64,000 bases of DNA from Photobacterium piscicola (GTDB taxonomy: Bacteria > Pseudomonadota > Gammaproteobacteria > Enterobacterales > Vibrionaceae), in NCBI RefSeq assembly GCF_900166965.1, contig NZ_FUZI01000001.1, forward strand, positions 310,001 to 374,000, read 5' to 3'. Shown one piece after another: positions 14,335 to 23,731 of this stretch. The notes below the pieces were generated by a model that saw only the letters and a program-made list of their open reading frames with translations, ran no database searches and was not told the DNA's origin. How positions within the stretch are numbered: the first letter of the stretch is position 1; every line of letters starts with the position of its first letter. The translations under genes were made by a program, and so were the position numbers.

Positions 14335-15204
14335 CTACTTATCAAATTGCTTGATTAAGACTGAGGTATCAGCGCGATTAAATCCACGCTGTTGTAACTT
14401 TTCATATTCGCTATCAACTTGTTTTGCTAATGGTAATGCCACGTTAAGTTTTTCTGCCGCATCAAAGCAGATAGCGAGATCTTTACGCATCCAATCAATA
14501 GCAAAGCCAAAATCAAACGAATCAGCCGCCATGGTTTGCGCTCGATTTTCTAATTGCCATGAGCCAGCAGCACCGTGCTTTAATACTTCGGTCATGGTGT
14601 GAATATCAAGCCCTGCTGCTTTCGCAAGTGTTACCGCTTCGGATAAGCCCTGTAATACACCTGCGATACATAACTGATTAGCCATTTTTGTTATTTGGCC
14701 ATAACCTGTTTCGCCCATTAATGTTGTTGCTTTTGCATATTGTGAAATAGCATGTTTGGCTTTATTAAATACTGCTTCATTGCCGCCAACCATAACGGTT
14801 AAACAACCATTAATCGCACCAGCTTCACCGCCTGAGACGGGAGCATCTAAAAAGTCACAGCCAATAGCATGTGCGGCATCAGCAATTTCACGCGCCACAT
14901 CGGCTGATGCCGTGGTATGGTCGACCAAAATAGCTCCCGGCTTTGCGGTGACTAAAATTCCCTGTTGACCTTTATAAATTTCACGGACGTCATCATCATT
15001 GCCTACACAAGTGAAAATAATGTCAGCATTTGTTACCGCGTCACAAGGTGTGAGGGCAATAGTGCCATTATATTCTTGAGTCCAAGCGTCGGCTTTTGCT
15101 TGAGTTCGATTATAAACAGTTACATGGTAACCCGCTTTGGCAAGGTGGCCGGCCATCGAATAGCCCATAGTTCCAAGCCCTAAAAAAGCAACGTTTGCTG
15201 TCAT
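14335..15204 (-). CDS. NAD(P)-dependent beta-hydroxyacid dehydrogenase
   Basis: A 289-aa protein of the 3-hydroxyisobutyrate / tartronate semialdehyde reductase family. The N-terminal Rossmann motif is FLGLGTMGYSMAGHLAKAGYHV, and VYNRTQAKADAW contains the arginine typical of NADP use. The substrate motif DAPVSGGEAGAINGCLTVMVGG lies at about residues 120-140. The catalytic lysine sits in GYGQITKMANQL. The C-terminal all-alpha domain follows. Which hydroxyacid it uses (3-hydroxyisobutyrate, tartronate semialdehyde or another) cannot be read from the sequence. It is a single gene. Confidence 0.88.
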   Translation of the reverse strand: MTANVAFLGLGTMGYSMAGHLAKAGYHVTVYNRTQAKADAWTQEYNGTIALTPCDAVTNADIIFTCVGNDDDVREIYKGQQGILVTAKPGAILVDHTTASADVAREIADAAHAIGCDFLDAPVSGGEAGAINGCLTVMVGGNEAVFNKAKHAISQYAKATTLMGETGYGQITKMANQLCIAGVLQGLSEAVTLAKAAGLDIHTMTEVLKHGAAGSWQLENRAQTMAADSFDFGFAIDWMRKDLAICFDAAEKLNVALPLAKQVDSEYEKLQQRGFNRADTSVLIKQFDK

Positions 15205-15417
15205 CGTTAATACTTCCTTGATTTTAATTGTGAGCAGTTTGTAACATCATAACAGACTGCATTATTGCGTAAATGGCTATACCTTGTATGTGTTTTATGT
15301 AAATAAGTGAGGTTTATCAATAGGATTAATTATTTGAAATTAATCGCTTGTAACAATTTGTGTTGGCAATTATCATAACACTCACTTTTATTTTATGGAT
15401 TGGTTTAGTCAAACCTA

Positions 15418-16059
15418 ATGTTGACAGGTGTGTTACGTATAATGTTATTGGTGTTATGTCTAGGAGCAAGTTCATTTGCTTCGGCATCGACACATACAAA
15501 CATTATGCATTTCACCTCGACCAGTCCTGTATATACGGATGTTCTTGAAGCACCAGTACTTAACCTAAAGGTGGTTAATGCTACAAAGGTGACGATAGAG
15601 ACTGCGAGTTATATTGATCGTGCTCTGCATCATGAGACGAATCAAACGCCGACACAAAAACATCCAACGGATCGCTATGTAAGTAATAATGGTTTACCCG
15701 TTTCTTTTTATAACACGCGATTAGTATGGAATTTTCCATCACCAACCAATCTTAAATTGCCACCTCATAGTGGTAAGCATCATCGTGTTGAAGTGATTAA
15801 TTTACAAAATATGATTAATACTTCGACACGATCGTTGAATAGTTTTTATCATAGTGCTGATGAAATTGCGCCGACATTTGAATTAGCCTTTGAATTCCCC
15901 TTACTCCCTATACCTATGCTTGCCATTGGGTATGCCGAGCCCCTCAGCCCACAAAGTGATTGGATTTTAAATATAAAACCCTCATCATCACGCGTATCTG
16001 GCTGGAAAGACTCAAATTTACTCTATTCACATTACGGACATTCGTTCGTTACCGCATAA
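15418..16059 (+). CDS. vemP: VemP-like export-monitoring arrest peptide
   Basis: A 213-aa protein with an N-terminal signal peptide (LRIMLLVLCLGASSFASAS). The body is low in recognisable domains, but the C-terminus carries SRVSGWKDSNLLYSHYG, ending 7 residues before the stop. This matches the arrest region of Vibrio VemP as I remember it (RISGWKETNAMYV...), where the tryptophan is essential. VemP stalls its own translation when export is slow, which opens the mRNA of the secDF2 genes. The position directly before secD-secF fits. The protein is longer than the 159-aa Vibrio form, and no glutamine is seen at the stall position. The start codon is uncertain (ATG 15418 or 15442). Confidence 0.7.
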   Translation: MLTGVLRIMLLVLCLGASSFASASTHTNIMHFTSTSPVYTDVLEAPVLNLKVVNATKVTIETASYIDRALHHETNQTPTQKHPTDRYVSNNGLPVSFYNTRLVWNFPSPTNLKLPPHSGKHHRVEVINLQNMINTSTRSLNSFYHSADEIAPTFELAFEFPLLPIPMLAIGYAEPLSPQSDWILNIKPSSSRVSGWKDSNLLYSHYGHSFVTA

Positions 16060-16221
16060 GACATTACGGGCACTTATGTCATTTATGGCATGGTGTGCTT
16101 TACTTAGTGATGTTGCTTTCATCGACACATAAAACGTTTTATTAATTTATGTATTAAATCTATCAATAGCTATTATTAATACTCAATATTATCGGCTGTG
16201 AATATGGTAATAACGGGTTGC

Positions 16222-16242
16222 TTTCTCAAATTCCATGAGAAA
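16222..16242 (+). promoter_or_regulatory. Candidate mRNA hairpin in front of secD
   Basis: TTTCTCA pairs with TGAGAAA around a 7-nt loop, in the ~200-nt gap between the VemP-like gene and secD. In Vibrio alginolyticus a stem-loop in this gap hides the secD2 ribosome binding site until VemP stalls. This hairpin is a candidate for that role, but it is short. Confidence 0.35.
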
Positions 16243-16314
16243 AGTTAATAATAATTATTGATGTGTTATCGGTCGCAACAATATGATTTGTTGCTAGAGA
16301 TATGGCTTAAAATA

Positions 16315-18129
16315 ATGAGAAAAAAGAATAATAAACAGATTCTGAATCATTACTCAGCATGGAAATATGTTGTGTTAATTGTGACGGTCTCGATTATGTT
16401 GCTTAGTGCTATTCCAACATGGTATGGCGAAAATGCAGCAGTACAAATCAGTGCGAAAGGCGGCGCAATGCCAACACCTTTTGAGATTCAACGTGTTCTA
16501 AAAGAAAAAGGCATTGAAGCCAAAACTATTGAACAGCAGCCAACTCGTACGATTGTGGTGGTTAATTCAACCAAAGAACAAACTAATACTAAAGAAGCGT
16601 TAAACAGCATTATTCATAATGAAGACCGCTTAACGTTAGCATTAGAACCTGCGGCACCAAAATGGCTATTAGGCCTAGGTTTTGAGCCTATTAAGTTAGG
16701 TCTTGATTTACGTGGTGGTGTTCAGTTCTTACTTGATGTCGATATGAAAGAAGTTTACAAGCAGCATGCACAGCAGCTGACTGACGATCTTCGTAGTGAT
16801 TTCCGTAAGCAAGATATTCGTGCTGCACGTTCAGAAATGACCACTAACAACCAAGTTATTGTGCGTCTGCCAACTGAAGAAGCGAATGATAAGATTCGCA
16901 CATACCTTCGTACCCAATACCCACAATGGCAAGCGAAGAATGGCGAAGGCAATAATTTAGTATTGTCTATGCGTGAAGATGAGCAAACTAACCTGCGTAA
17001 CCTAACCGTACAGCAGAACTTGCAAACGATGCGTGGCCGTATTGAGCAGCTTGGTATTACTGAAGCGTCTGTACAGCGTCAAGGTGAAAACCGTATTCGT
17101 ATCGAGCTTCCTGGTGTTCAAGATCCAGCTGCTGCGAAAAATGTTATCGGTGCAACGGCAAGTTTGGCTTTCTATGCTGTTAAGCAAGAGGGCACTGGTA
17201 GCACCATGATCATTGACGACAAAGATGGCCGTCCTGTACGTGTTAGCCGTAAGCCTGTATTAACGGGTGATCACATTATCGATGCTCGTGCGAGTATGGG
17301 TGAGATGGGTACGCCTGAGGTTAATATTACCTTAGACAGTGCTGGTGGCAGCATGATGTCAGACTTCTCTCGTAATAACGTAGGTCAGCCAATGGCGACT
17401 TCGTTTAGCGAATATACTCGTAACGCGAAAGGTCAAACAGTACAAACCAACAAGATCATCAGTGTTGCAACCATTCAAACTCAGTTAGGTAGTCGTTTCC
17501 GTATTACGGGTGCGGGTTCACTAGCTGATGCACAACAATTAGCATTACTACTACGTGCAGGTTCATTAACTGCGCCAGTAACTATCGTTGAAGAGCGCAC
17601 AATTGGTCCAACATTGGGTGCTGAAAATATTAAAAATGGTTTCGCAGCGTTAGCGCTAGGTTTAGGTGTGACATTAGTCTTTATGGCATTGTGGTACCGT
17701 CGTCTAGGTTGGGTTGCAAATATTGCGTTGATCACGAATATGATCATGCTATTCGGTTTACTTGCTTTGATTCCTGGTGCGGTATTAACCTTACCGGGTA
17801 TTGCTGGTCTGGTATTAACCGTGGGTATGGCGGTGGATACCAACGTGCTTATTTTTGAACGTATTCGCGATATGGTTCGAGATGGGCGCAGTTTTGCTCA
17901 AGCGATTGATCGTGGTTTCAGTAGTGCATTTGGTACTATTTTCGATGCCAACTTTACAACAATGATCACCGCAGTGGTTCTTTACTCTATTGGTAATGGT
18001 CCAATTCAAGGCTTTGCATTGACGTTAGGTCTAGGTCTTCTAACCAGTATGTTCACTGGTATATTTACTTCCCGCGCCATTATTAACTTGGTTTGGGGTC
18101 GTGATTCTCGTCGAGATGTAAGGGTTTAA
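16315..18129 (+). CDS. secD: Protein translocase subunit SecD (second-type, SecDF2-like)
   Basis: About 604 aa from MRKKNNKQILNHYSAWKYVV; the frame is open back to an ATG at 16258, and neither start has a clear ribosome binding site. The first membrane segment follows at once. The P1 domain starts with KLGLDLRGGVQFLLDVDM, the D1 signature. A large periplasmic part follows, then five C-terminal membrane segments containing AGLVLTVGMAVDTNVLIFERIRD, which carries the proton/ion-coupling aspartate. SecD with SecF pulls exported proteins across the inner membrane using ion flow. The unit lies away from yajC-tgt and follows a VemP-like gene, so it is the inducible paralogue. secF follows after 4 bp. 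Confidence 0.92.
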   Translation: MRKKNNKQILNHYSAWKYVVLIVTVSIMLLSAIPTWYGENAAVQISAKGGAMPTPFEIQRVLKEKGIEAKTIEQQPTRTIVVVNSTKEQTNTKEALNSIIHNEDRLTLALEPAAPKWLLGLGFEPIKLGLDLRGGVQFLLDVDMKEVYKQHAQQLTDDLRSDFRKQDIRAARSEMTTNNQVIVRLPTEEANDKIRTYLRTQYPQWQAKNGEGNNLVLSMREDEQTNLRNLTVQQNLQTMRGRIEQLGITEASVQRQGENRIRIELPGVQDPAAAKNVIGATASLAFYAVKQEGTGSTMIIDDKDGRPVRVSRKPVLTGDHIIDARASMGEMGTPEVNITLDSAGGSMMSDFSRNNVGQPMATSFSEYTRNAKGQTVQTNKIISVATIQTQLGSRFRITGAGSLADAQQLALLLRAGSLTAPVTIVEERTIGPTLGAENIKNGFAALALGLGVTLVFMALWYRRLGWVANIALITNMIMLFGLLALIPGAVLTLPGIAGLVLTVGMAVDTNVLIFERIRDMVRDGRSFAQAIDRGFSSAFGTIFDANFTTMITAVVLYSIGNGPIQGFALTLGLGLLTSMFTGIFTSRAIINLVWGRDSRRDVRV

Positions 18130-18133
18130 CGCA

Positions 18134-19036
18134 ATGAAAAATTGGATTATTACAAACTTAACTAAATTGCGTTATATGACAGGTATTGTGTCAATTGCGC
18201 TAATGGTTATCTCGATCAGTTTCATCTGTATTCGTGGTTTAAACTGGGGTCTTGATTTTACTGGCGGTGTTGTTAGTGAAGTACAGATGAACAGCCAAAT
18301 CACCAGCAGTGAAATTGAACCACTGATGGATGCGGGCTTTAAGCAAGATGTTGTAGTAATAGCCGCTGATGAACCTGGCCGTTGGATTCTACGTTATGCT
18401 GTTCCACCAAAAGGTGTAACGTACCCAGACATCACGCAAGTACTTGATCCGCTACATGCACAAGTACAAGTCTTAAATACCAGTATTGTTGGCCCGCAAG
18501 TGGGTGCTGAAATGGCATCTCAAGGTGGTTTAGCATTACTTGTAACAATGCTTTGTATTCTAGGTTATCTAAGCTACCGTTTTGAATGGCGTCTTGCTGC
18601 GGGTGCATTACTTGCCCTAATGCACGATGTTATTTTAGCTGTTGGTTTCTTTGCTATGACGCAAATGGAATTTAACTTAACCGTACTAGCCGCTATCTTA
18701 GCTATCTTGGGTTATTCATTGAATGACTCGATTGTTATTGCCGACCGTATTCGTGAACTTCTGATTGCGAAACCAAAGCAAGACATTGAAGCAACCAACA
18801 ACGAAGCGATTATTGCAACGTTCTCACGTACGATGGTGACATCAGGTACAACGTTGATGACGATCAGCTCATTATGGTTATTGGGTGGTGCGTCGCTACA
18901 GGGCTTCTCAATTGCGATGTTTATTGGTGTGTTAACCGGTACATGGTCATCAATTTCAGTAGGTACATTACTTCCTGAATTTGTAGGTTTAAAACCTGAA
19001 CACTACCTACCAAAACCTGAGTCACAAGATCCTTAA
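18134..19036 (+). CDS. secF: Protein translocase subunit SecF
   Basis: A 300-aa inner-membrane partner of SecD. The N-terminal membrane segment leads to RGLNWGLDFTGGVVSEVQM, the conserved start of the periplasmic domain. VGPQVGAEMASQGGLALLVTML opens the membrane bundle. ILGYSLNDSIVIADRIREL holds the conserved Asp/Asn pair, and FSRTMVTSGTTLMTISSLW is the usual end motif. It starts 4 bp after secD and is certainly cotranscribed. A terminator follows at 19075. Confidence 0.93.
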   Translation: MKNWIITNLTKLRYMTGIVSIALMVISISFICIRGLNWGLDFTGGVVSEVQMNSQITSSEIEPLMDAGFKQDVVVIAADEPGRWILRYAVPPKGVTYPDITQVLDPLHAQVQVLNTSIVGPQVGAEMASQGGLALLVTMLCILGYLSYRFEWRLAAGALLALMHDVILAVGFFAMTQMEFNLTVLAAILAILGYSLNDSIVIADRIRELLIAKPKQDIEATNNEAIIATFSRTMVTSGTTLMTISSLWLLGGASLQGFSIAMFIGVLTGTWSSISVGTLLPEFVGLKPEHYLPKPESQDP

Positions 19037-19074
19037 TCGTTAACGATATTTTATTAACGATAAGTAATAAGCCA

Positions 19075-19106
19075 GCCGCCAGCAGTAATGTTGGCGGTTT
19101 TTTTTG
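19075..19106 (+). terminator. Intrinsic terminator of secDF
   Basis: Stem GCCGCCA / TGGCGGT and a run of eight T. A second inverted repeat (ATCGTTAA / TTAACGAT, about 19036-19061) lies just upstream. Confidence 0.85.
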
Positions 19107-19198
19107 CATTAGCTCAAAGAGATGGGTTTATTTTCAGTGATAAATATAATTTATTGCTACACTGAGAAGAGTTAAATAAGCATGGTAAAGGAGATAAC

Positions 19199-19513
19199 AT
19201 GCAACCTAAAATAATAGCTATTTGTAGCATGGCACTATTCGTTGTTGGCTGTACACATACTGATGACGGTGAAATGCGATTTTTACCCGACGAATATATA
19301 AGTGACGTTAAGTACAACAGCATTTATCACTATGGCTATAATCAAGGCTGTGAGTCGGCTCTTGCTAAGGCAAACGTTGCTGGATATAGCCACATTCAAG
19401 ACATGACGTTAGAGAATAGATCGAAGCAGTTTACTGATGGCTGGCAGCAGGGATATTCTGCTTGTGAAGCAGGAAAAGAAATCATGCTATATAATTTATC
19501 GAAAACACAGTAA
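19199..19513 (+). CDS. Putative small lipoprotein, 104 aa
   Basis: The N-terminus MQPKIIAICSMALFVVGCTH has a lipobox (VVGC) at residue 18, so the protein is probably lipidated and held in a membrane. AAGGAG lies just before the ATG. The mature part has a repeated pattern YNQGCESALAKA ... WQQGYSACEAGKE, with two cysteines in related helical segments, suggesting an internal duplication and a disulfide. I know this kind of protein only as a Vibrionaceae hypothetical. Confidence 0.7.
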   Translation: MQPKIIAICSMALFVVGCTHTDDGEMRFLPDEYISDVKYNSIYHYGYNQGCESALAKANVAGYSHIQDMTLENRSKQFTDGWQQGYSACEAGKEIMLYNLSKTQ

Positions 19514-19652
19514 AGCTTTCGATGCACGTCACTTTTTTATAAATTAAGATTTGTTTTATAACTAAATAATGTTTATTATAACCAACAAGAAGCATATGTA
19601 TTGTTGGTTTTAATTACGTTTAGTAATTAGACATTTCATAATGAAAGAAATT

Positions 19653-19683
19653 AAAAAAACAGACCATATGATCTGTTTTTATT
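19653..19683. terminator. Bidirectional terminator
   Basis: Arms AAAAACAGA / TCTGTTTTT. It lies between the lipoprotein gene and the minus-strand gene at 19727. Confidence 0.75.
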
Positions 19684-19726
19684 ATAAATGCAAACTAGCC
19701 TAAGTTTTCATTATTATTTTAATTGT

Positions 19727-19999
19727 TTATGCTGCAAGAGACGTTACTTTTTGATTATTAAACCCAATATGAGTCACAACATTAATTTCTGGCAATAATA
19801 AATAGTTGTCTAAATTATTATTGTTTAATTCAACGACAATTTGTAAATGGTATTCAGTAATCTCCTTAAGGTATGAATAACAATTTATAGTATTACTACA
19901 CTTTAATTGTTTATAGCATCCTTCTTTTTCGTATACCCAAGCATTATATGTGCACTTATCACGTTCTATTTGTGCGATAAATTCCGCAATATTTTTCAT
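19727..19999 (-). CDS. Hypothetical protein, about 90 aa
   Basis: The likely start is MKNIAEFIAQIERDKC at 19999, preceded by AAGGGA; a longer frame to 20062 is not supported. It is a soluble protein with four cysteines in the middle (CTYN, GCYK, KCSN, NCYS) and a strand-rich end (HLQIVVELNNNN ... INVVTHIGF). Base use is AT-rich like the surroundings. The family is not recognised. Confidence 0.55.
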   Translation of the reverse strand: MKNIAEFIAQIERDKCTYNAWVYEKEGCYKQLKCSNTINCYSYLKEITEYHLQIVVELNNNNLDNYLLLPEINVVTHIGFNNQKVTSLAA

Positions 20000-20249
20000 A
20001 CTTAATCCCTTAATGAACCAATCTATGCTATAGACATCATTAGTATGCAGTAAAGTAACCAAACTAAAACTACATATTGATAGTTAATATAGATAATGTG
20101 ATGTAGATAAGTGTTTTGAAGTAATAATGATGCTTGCAAACAACTTCTATTAAAATAATTTAAGATTAAATGAATATAATCTTAGGTATACTTATTAATG
20201 TTTTTAAGTATTTTATAAAATTCAAAATAATATAATTTATAGGATTGAA

Positions 20250-20855
20250 ATGGCAGAGTTACAAACACGTTGTTATTGGGCAAATCATTCAAATATAGAA
20301 AGCCAATATCATGATGAAGAATGGGGGAAAGTGCATAAAGATGACCGCTATTTATTTGAGTTTTTAACATTGGAAGGCGCTCAGGCTGGGCTTAATTGGT
20401 ATACTATTTTAAAAAAACGCGCGAGTTATAATGAAGCTTTTGAGAATTATGATATTGATAAGCTTGCTGCCTATAGCGATCAAGAAATTGAATCACGCAT
20501 AACGACAATCGTTGAGAGTTATGATGTTGTTCGGCACCGTAGTAAGTTACGATCGGTGTTTACAAATGCACGTGCTGCACAAGCCTTACAACGTCAGTAC
20601 GGCAATTTAGCAACGCCACTCTGGCAGTTTGTTCATAATGAGCCTCAAATCAACCAGTGGTTATCACAAGATCAGGTTCCCACGACGACCGCAACCTCAC
20701 AGGCACTGAGTCAATTTCTAAAGCAGCATGGATTTAAATTTATTGGCAATATAACTTGTTATGCTTTTATGCAAGCGGTGGGAATGGTGAATGATCATAC
20801 AATTGATTGTCATTGTTATCATGGTATTTCAAATGACACAATAAAGTCGCTATAA
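20250..20855 (+). CDS. tag: DNA-3-methyladenine glycosylase I
   Basis: A 201-aa protein clearly of the Tag family, which removes 3-methyladenine from DNA. Zinc ligands are present: the cysteine in RCYWAN near residue 8, the histidine in YHDEEWG, and DHTIDCHCYHG at the end. The substrate pocket motifs TLEGAQAGLNWYTILKKR and FKFIGNITCYAFMQAVGMVNDH match E. coli Tag closely. The protein is slightly longer than E. coli Tag at both ends. The ATG follows AGGATTGAA. Confidence 0.95.
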   Translation: MAELQTRCYWANHSNIESQYHDEEWGKVHKDDRYLFEFLTLEGAQAGLNWYTILKKRASYNEAFENYDIDKLAAYSDQEIESRITTIVESYDVVRHRSKLRSVFTNARAAQALQRQYGNLATPLWQFVHNEPQINQWLSQDQVPTTTATSQALSQFLKQHGFKFIGNITCYAFMQAVGMVNDHTIDCHCYHGISNDTIKSL

Positions 20856-20931
20856 ATATAAAAAAGATCACATTTAATGGGCTAAATTCGTTATCATAAT
20901 CGAATCCATTCTTCCTTTTTTATGGGGCGTT

Positions 20932-21861
20932 ATGTCTACAACGGCAGTGAAGTTAATTCAGAAAGTTACCTGGGTCGGATCTATTGCAAACATTGCTTTA
21001 GCATTTATAAAAATTACGATAGGTAAACTTACTGGCAGTCAGGCACTTATTGCCGATGGTGTACACAGTTTCTCTGATTTAGTAACAGATACGGCAATTT
21101 TGATTGGCTCTCGTTACTGGACGGCACCAGCAGATAAAGAACACCCTTATGGTCATGGTCGGTTTGAAACGTTAACTAATATTTTTATAGGTGTTATTTT
21201 AGCGCTTGTGGGACTTGGTATTGGCTGGGATTCCTTGCATTCAATAAGTACTGAGTCACATTTACAGCCAGGAATATTAGCATTTAGTGCGGCTGTAGTG
21301 TCTATTGTTGTCAAAGAAGTACTGTATCGGTGGACTGTTATTCAAGCTAAAAAAATTAATAGTCGCGCTCTATATGCAAATGCTTGGCACCATCGTTCAG
21401 ATGCATTGAGTTCATTACCTGTTGCGATTGCTGTTATTGCTAATTACTTTTTCCCAACATTTCATTATTTAGATCAAATTGCGGCATTAATCGTTACAGC
21501 AATGATATTAAAAGCCTCGTTTGATATATTATGGCCTGCAATTTTAGAGTTGACTGAAGCTAAAGCAGATTCTGATATTGAAAAACAAATTCAAGCATAT
21601 GCAACTGAAGACAAAGATATTAAAGAAGTTCATGAGATAAGAAGTCGTCGTACAGGTAGTATTATTTTGTTAGATTTTCATTTACTGGTTGATCCTGAAA
21701 TGACCGTTGATCGTGCACATAATATTACTGAGAACTTTAAAACACATTTATTAAATGAATTAGATGAAGTTGCCGATATTATTATTCATATTGAGCCATA
21801 CAATTGTCAGGAGAGAAAGCTAAATCCGTGTTGTGATGATTGTGATCAGTTGAAGAAATAA
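20932..21861 (+). CDS. Cation diffusion facilitator (metal exporter)
   Basis: A 309-aa inner-membrane CDF protein with six membrane segments. The metal site in segment 2 reads LIADGVHSFSDLVTD, and the one in segment 5 NAWHHRSDALSSLPVA, i.e. HxxxD and HxxxD. HPYGHGRFETL between segments 2 and 3 is typical. The C-terminal cytosolic domain has the usual EVHEIRSRRTG and ends with a cysteine-rich tail (NPCCDDCD), which may sense or bind metal. It exports Zn, Fe, Mn or Co; the site pattern is not enough to choose. It ends at a shared terminator. Confidence 0.9.
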   Translation: MSTTAVKLIQKVTWVGSIANIALAFIKITIGKLTGSQALIADGVHSFSDLVTDTAILIGSRYWTAPADKEHPYGHGRFETLTNIFIGVILALVGLGIGWDSLHSISTESHLQPGILAFSAAVVSIVVKEVLYRWTVIQAKKINSRALYANAWHHRSDALSSLPVAIAVIANYFFPTFHYLDQIAALIVTAMILKASFDILWPAILELTEAKADSDIEKQIQAYATEDKDIKEVHEIRSRRTGSIILLDFHLLVDPEMTVDRAHNITENFKTHLLNELDEVADIIIHIEPYNCQERKLNPCCDDCDQLKK

Positions 21862-21868
21862 AATCAGT

Positions 21869-21907
21869 AACAAGACCGTGATTAAAGCGGTCTTGTTATT
21901 ATTTTTC
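21869..21907. terminator. Bidirectional terminator between CDF gene and lplA
   Basis: 10-bp perfect arms AACAAGACCG / CGGTCTTGTT, then T-rich sequence. Confidence 0.85.
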
Positions 21908-21922
21908 ATGATAATAATTATA

Positions 21923-22945
21923 TTAATTAATGGTATTTTGTAGCCAATAAGCAATATCCATTAATACGTCATTATATTGTGGATATTCTATAGCAAGGTT
22001 ATCTATGGCCGTATTTATTGCTGTCGCATTATAAGGTAAATTAAGCAATCGTTGTTCTAGCAACTCCAATGGCATAAGCTCTAAACTGTCGGTGAAGAGT
22101 TTCACTTCTGTAATCACACCTTTATTTACATCAAGGTGCAATTCGATACCACCCCAAGTAAAACGTTCATCAATAGTGTGTGTGAATTGGGGCGTATTAC
22201 CAAAATTCCAATCCCAGCGACTAAATTTCGCGAAGGTTTCAGTAAAGCCCGTTAATTCTGGCACGGCTTGTGGTGAAATATGTTCAATTTTAGCCTGTTC
22301 ATGATAGTAATCACAAAAGGTCTCAATAATAGCGTCACAGACCATTTGATGATCAATATTTGTGACAATTTGGTTGAGATTAGTGACTCGTGAACGAACG
22401 GAAGTGATCCCTTTTGCTGCTAGTTTCTTTTTATCGGGATTGAGGTAATTTGCTAGTCGAGTTAGATCAGCACTGAGCAGTAAGGTACCATGGTGAAAGC
22501 CTCTATCCATCGTCTCACGGTAGGCTGAACCTGAAAACTTACGCTCGCCTTCAGTATCCTCAACAACTAAATCATTACGGCCTGTGGCTTTACCGTGTAT
22601 ACCTAGTTTTTTTAATGCGGTCAGTACAATGTCGGTTGAAATCGTTTTATTGTAGTCGGGTTTACCAGCCATAAAAGTGAAGTTGGTATTACCAAGATCA
22701 TGAAAAACAGCACCACCACCACTTTGACGACGAGCTAGCGTAATGCCATCTTGTTCCATTTTTAGAGTGTTACATTCTTTCCATGGATTTTGTGCTCGGC
22801 CAATCACAACGGTATTGTCATTACGCCATAAGAATAAGACTTGTTGATGGGGAGACATTGTACGGAAAATAGCATCTTCAACAGCAAGGTTGAACCATGG
22901 ATTGGTTGAGTCTGAAATCAGCACTCTAATTTTTGAAGACATCAC
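21923..22945 (-). CDS. lplA: Lipoate-protein ligase A
   Basis: A 340-aa cytosolic enzyme that activates lipoate with ATP and attaches it to the lysine of lipoyl domains. The N-terminal motif [16 protein letters not shown], the strand [19 protein letters not shown] and the loop [20 protein letters not shown] are the family signatures. [19 protein letters not shown], with the catalytic lysine, is also kept. A C-terminal accessory domain follows, as in E. coli LplA (similar length). The gene is single. Confidence 0.95.
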   Translation of the reverse strand: MMSSKIRVLISDSTNPWFNLAVEDAIFRTMSPHQQVLFLWRNDNTVVIGRAQNPWKECNTLKMEQDGITLARRQSGGGAVFHDLGNTNFTFMAGKPDYNKTISTDIVLTALKKLGIHGKATGRNDLVVEDTEGERKFSGSAYRETMDRGFHHGTLLLSADLTRLANYLNPDKKKLAAKGITSVRSRVTNLNQIVTNIDHQMVCDAIIETFCDYYHEQAKIEHISPQAVPELTGFTETFAKFSRWDWNFGNTPQFTHTIDERFTWGGIELHLDVNKGVITEVKLFTDSLELMPLELLEQRLLNLPYNATAINTAIDNLAIEYPQYNDVLMDIAYWLQNTIN

Positions 22946-23387
22946 GCATACCTAACTAAATGTGGATGTCATGAATTTACCTTGTCATTTGAAAGAGGTA
23001 AAGCAGTCAATACAGAATAGGAAATTTTGTTGGCGAGAAATGTAAAAAAACCAAATCACACTCATAAACTGGAATAAATGTGATTTGGTAAAATGATTTT
23101 AATTATGGTATGTCTAGAGAATCTTGTTGTTTTCTAGATTATGTAATGAGGATAGCATCACATTTTTGATATGCAAATACCGATAATTGCAAGGTAAGGT
23201 TACTATTTGTTGTGGCTTAACACTATAACTGTAACGGATAGGTGAGTTTTAATGGTGAATTTTGTAACGAGATGTGGAGTGAGGGTTGGGCGCGGTGTAA
23301 AAAAGAGTCGTCAGTAAGAGCATGGACAGATTACCATGCTACCTCTAATCTATTGGTACTATAAAAATATTATTAGGACTAGATTAG
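22946..23387. other. Intergenic stretch with one hairpin
   Basis: No gene seen. An inverted repeat CCAAATCACA / TGTGATTTGG (about 23051-23089, 20-nt loop), preceded by an A-run, lies about 110 bp upstream of lplA. It may be a terminator for an antisense transcript or a small mobile repeat. The rest is AT-rich. Confidence 0.4.
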
Positions 23388-23507
23388 TTACTGATTGTTC
23401 GTTGTTTGTTCTGTTGGTGTCGATTGACTTGCTTGGTTAAAAACATCATAAGTGATGAAATAGCCAATCAATAAAATGAGGGGAATAAATTTTATCCACT
23501 TGTTCAT
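23388..23507 (-). CDS. Small membrane protein, 39 aa
   Basis: The sequence encodes MNKWIKFIPLILLIGYFITY followed by a short polar tail (DVFNQASQST...NNQ). One strong membrane segment covers residues ~6-20, with positive residues before it, so the tail would face the periplasm. Such tiny single-pass proteins are common in Vibrionaceae and usually unannotated. The ribosome binding site is weak (TGGG), so the gene is not certain. Confidence 0.5.
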   Translation of the reverse strand: MNKWIKFIPLILLIGYFITYDVFNQASQSTPTEQTTNNQ

Positions 23508-23676
23508 GATGATACCCAGCCAAAAAATGTTCGGCTACCATACCAGTCTTCTTCTGTAGGTAAATAACCATTAATGAAAAGTTAGGTTTTAAGTTGTAAG
23601 CCTATGTAGTTTAGAATAGCTAAGGTTATGAAAGTGGTGTTTTTTTGCTTTTGTTCTTTAATAAATCGTAAATAAA

Positions 23677-23702
23677 GAAAAAGCCGACATCGCGGCTTTT
23701 TC
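23677..23702. terminator. Terminator after the MaoC gene
   Basis: 10-bp perfect arms GAAAAAGCCG / CGGCTTTTTC, which work on either strand. Confidence 0.8.
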
Positions 23703-23731
23703 AAATAAATGTTATGTATTAGCCTTAAAAA

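Noticed and set aside
17481..17843. 120-aa open frame opposite secD
   Set aside because: Antisense shadow of a strongly conserved membrane region.
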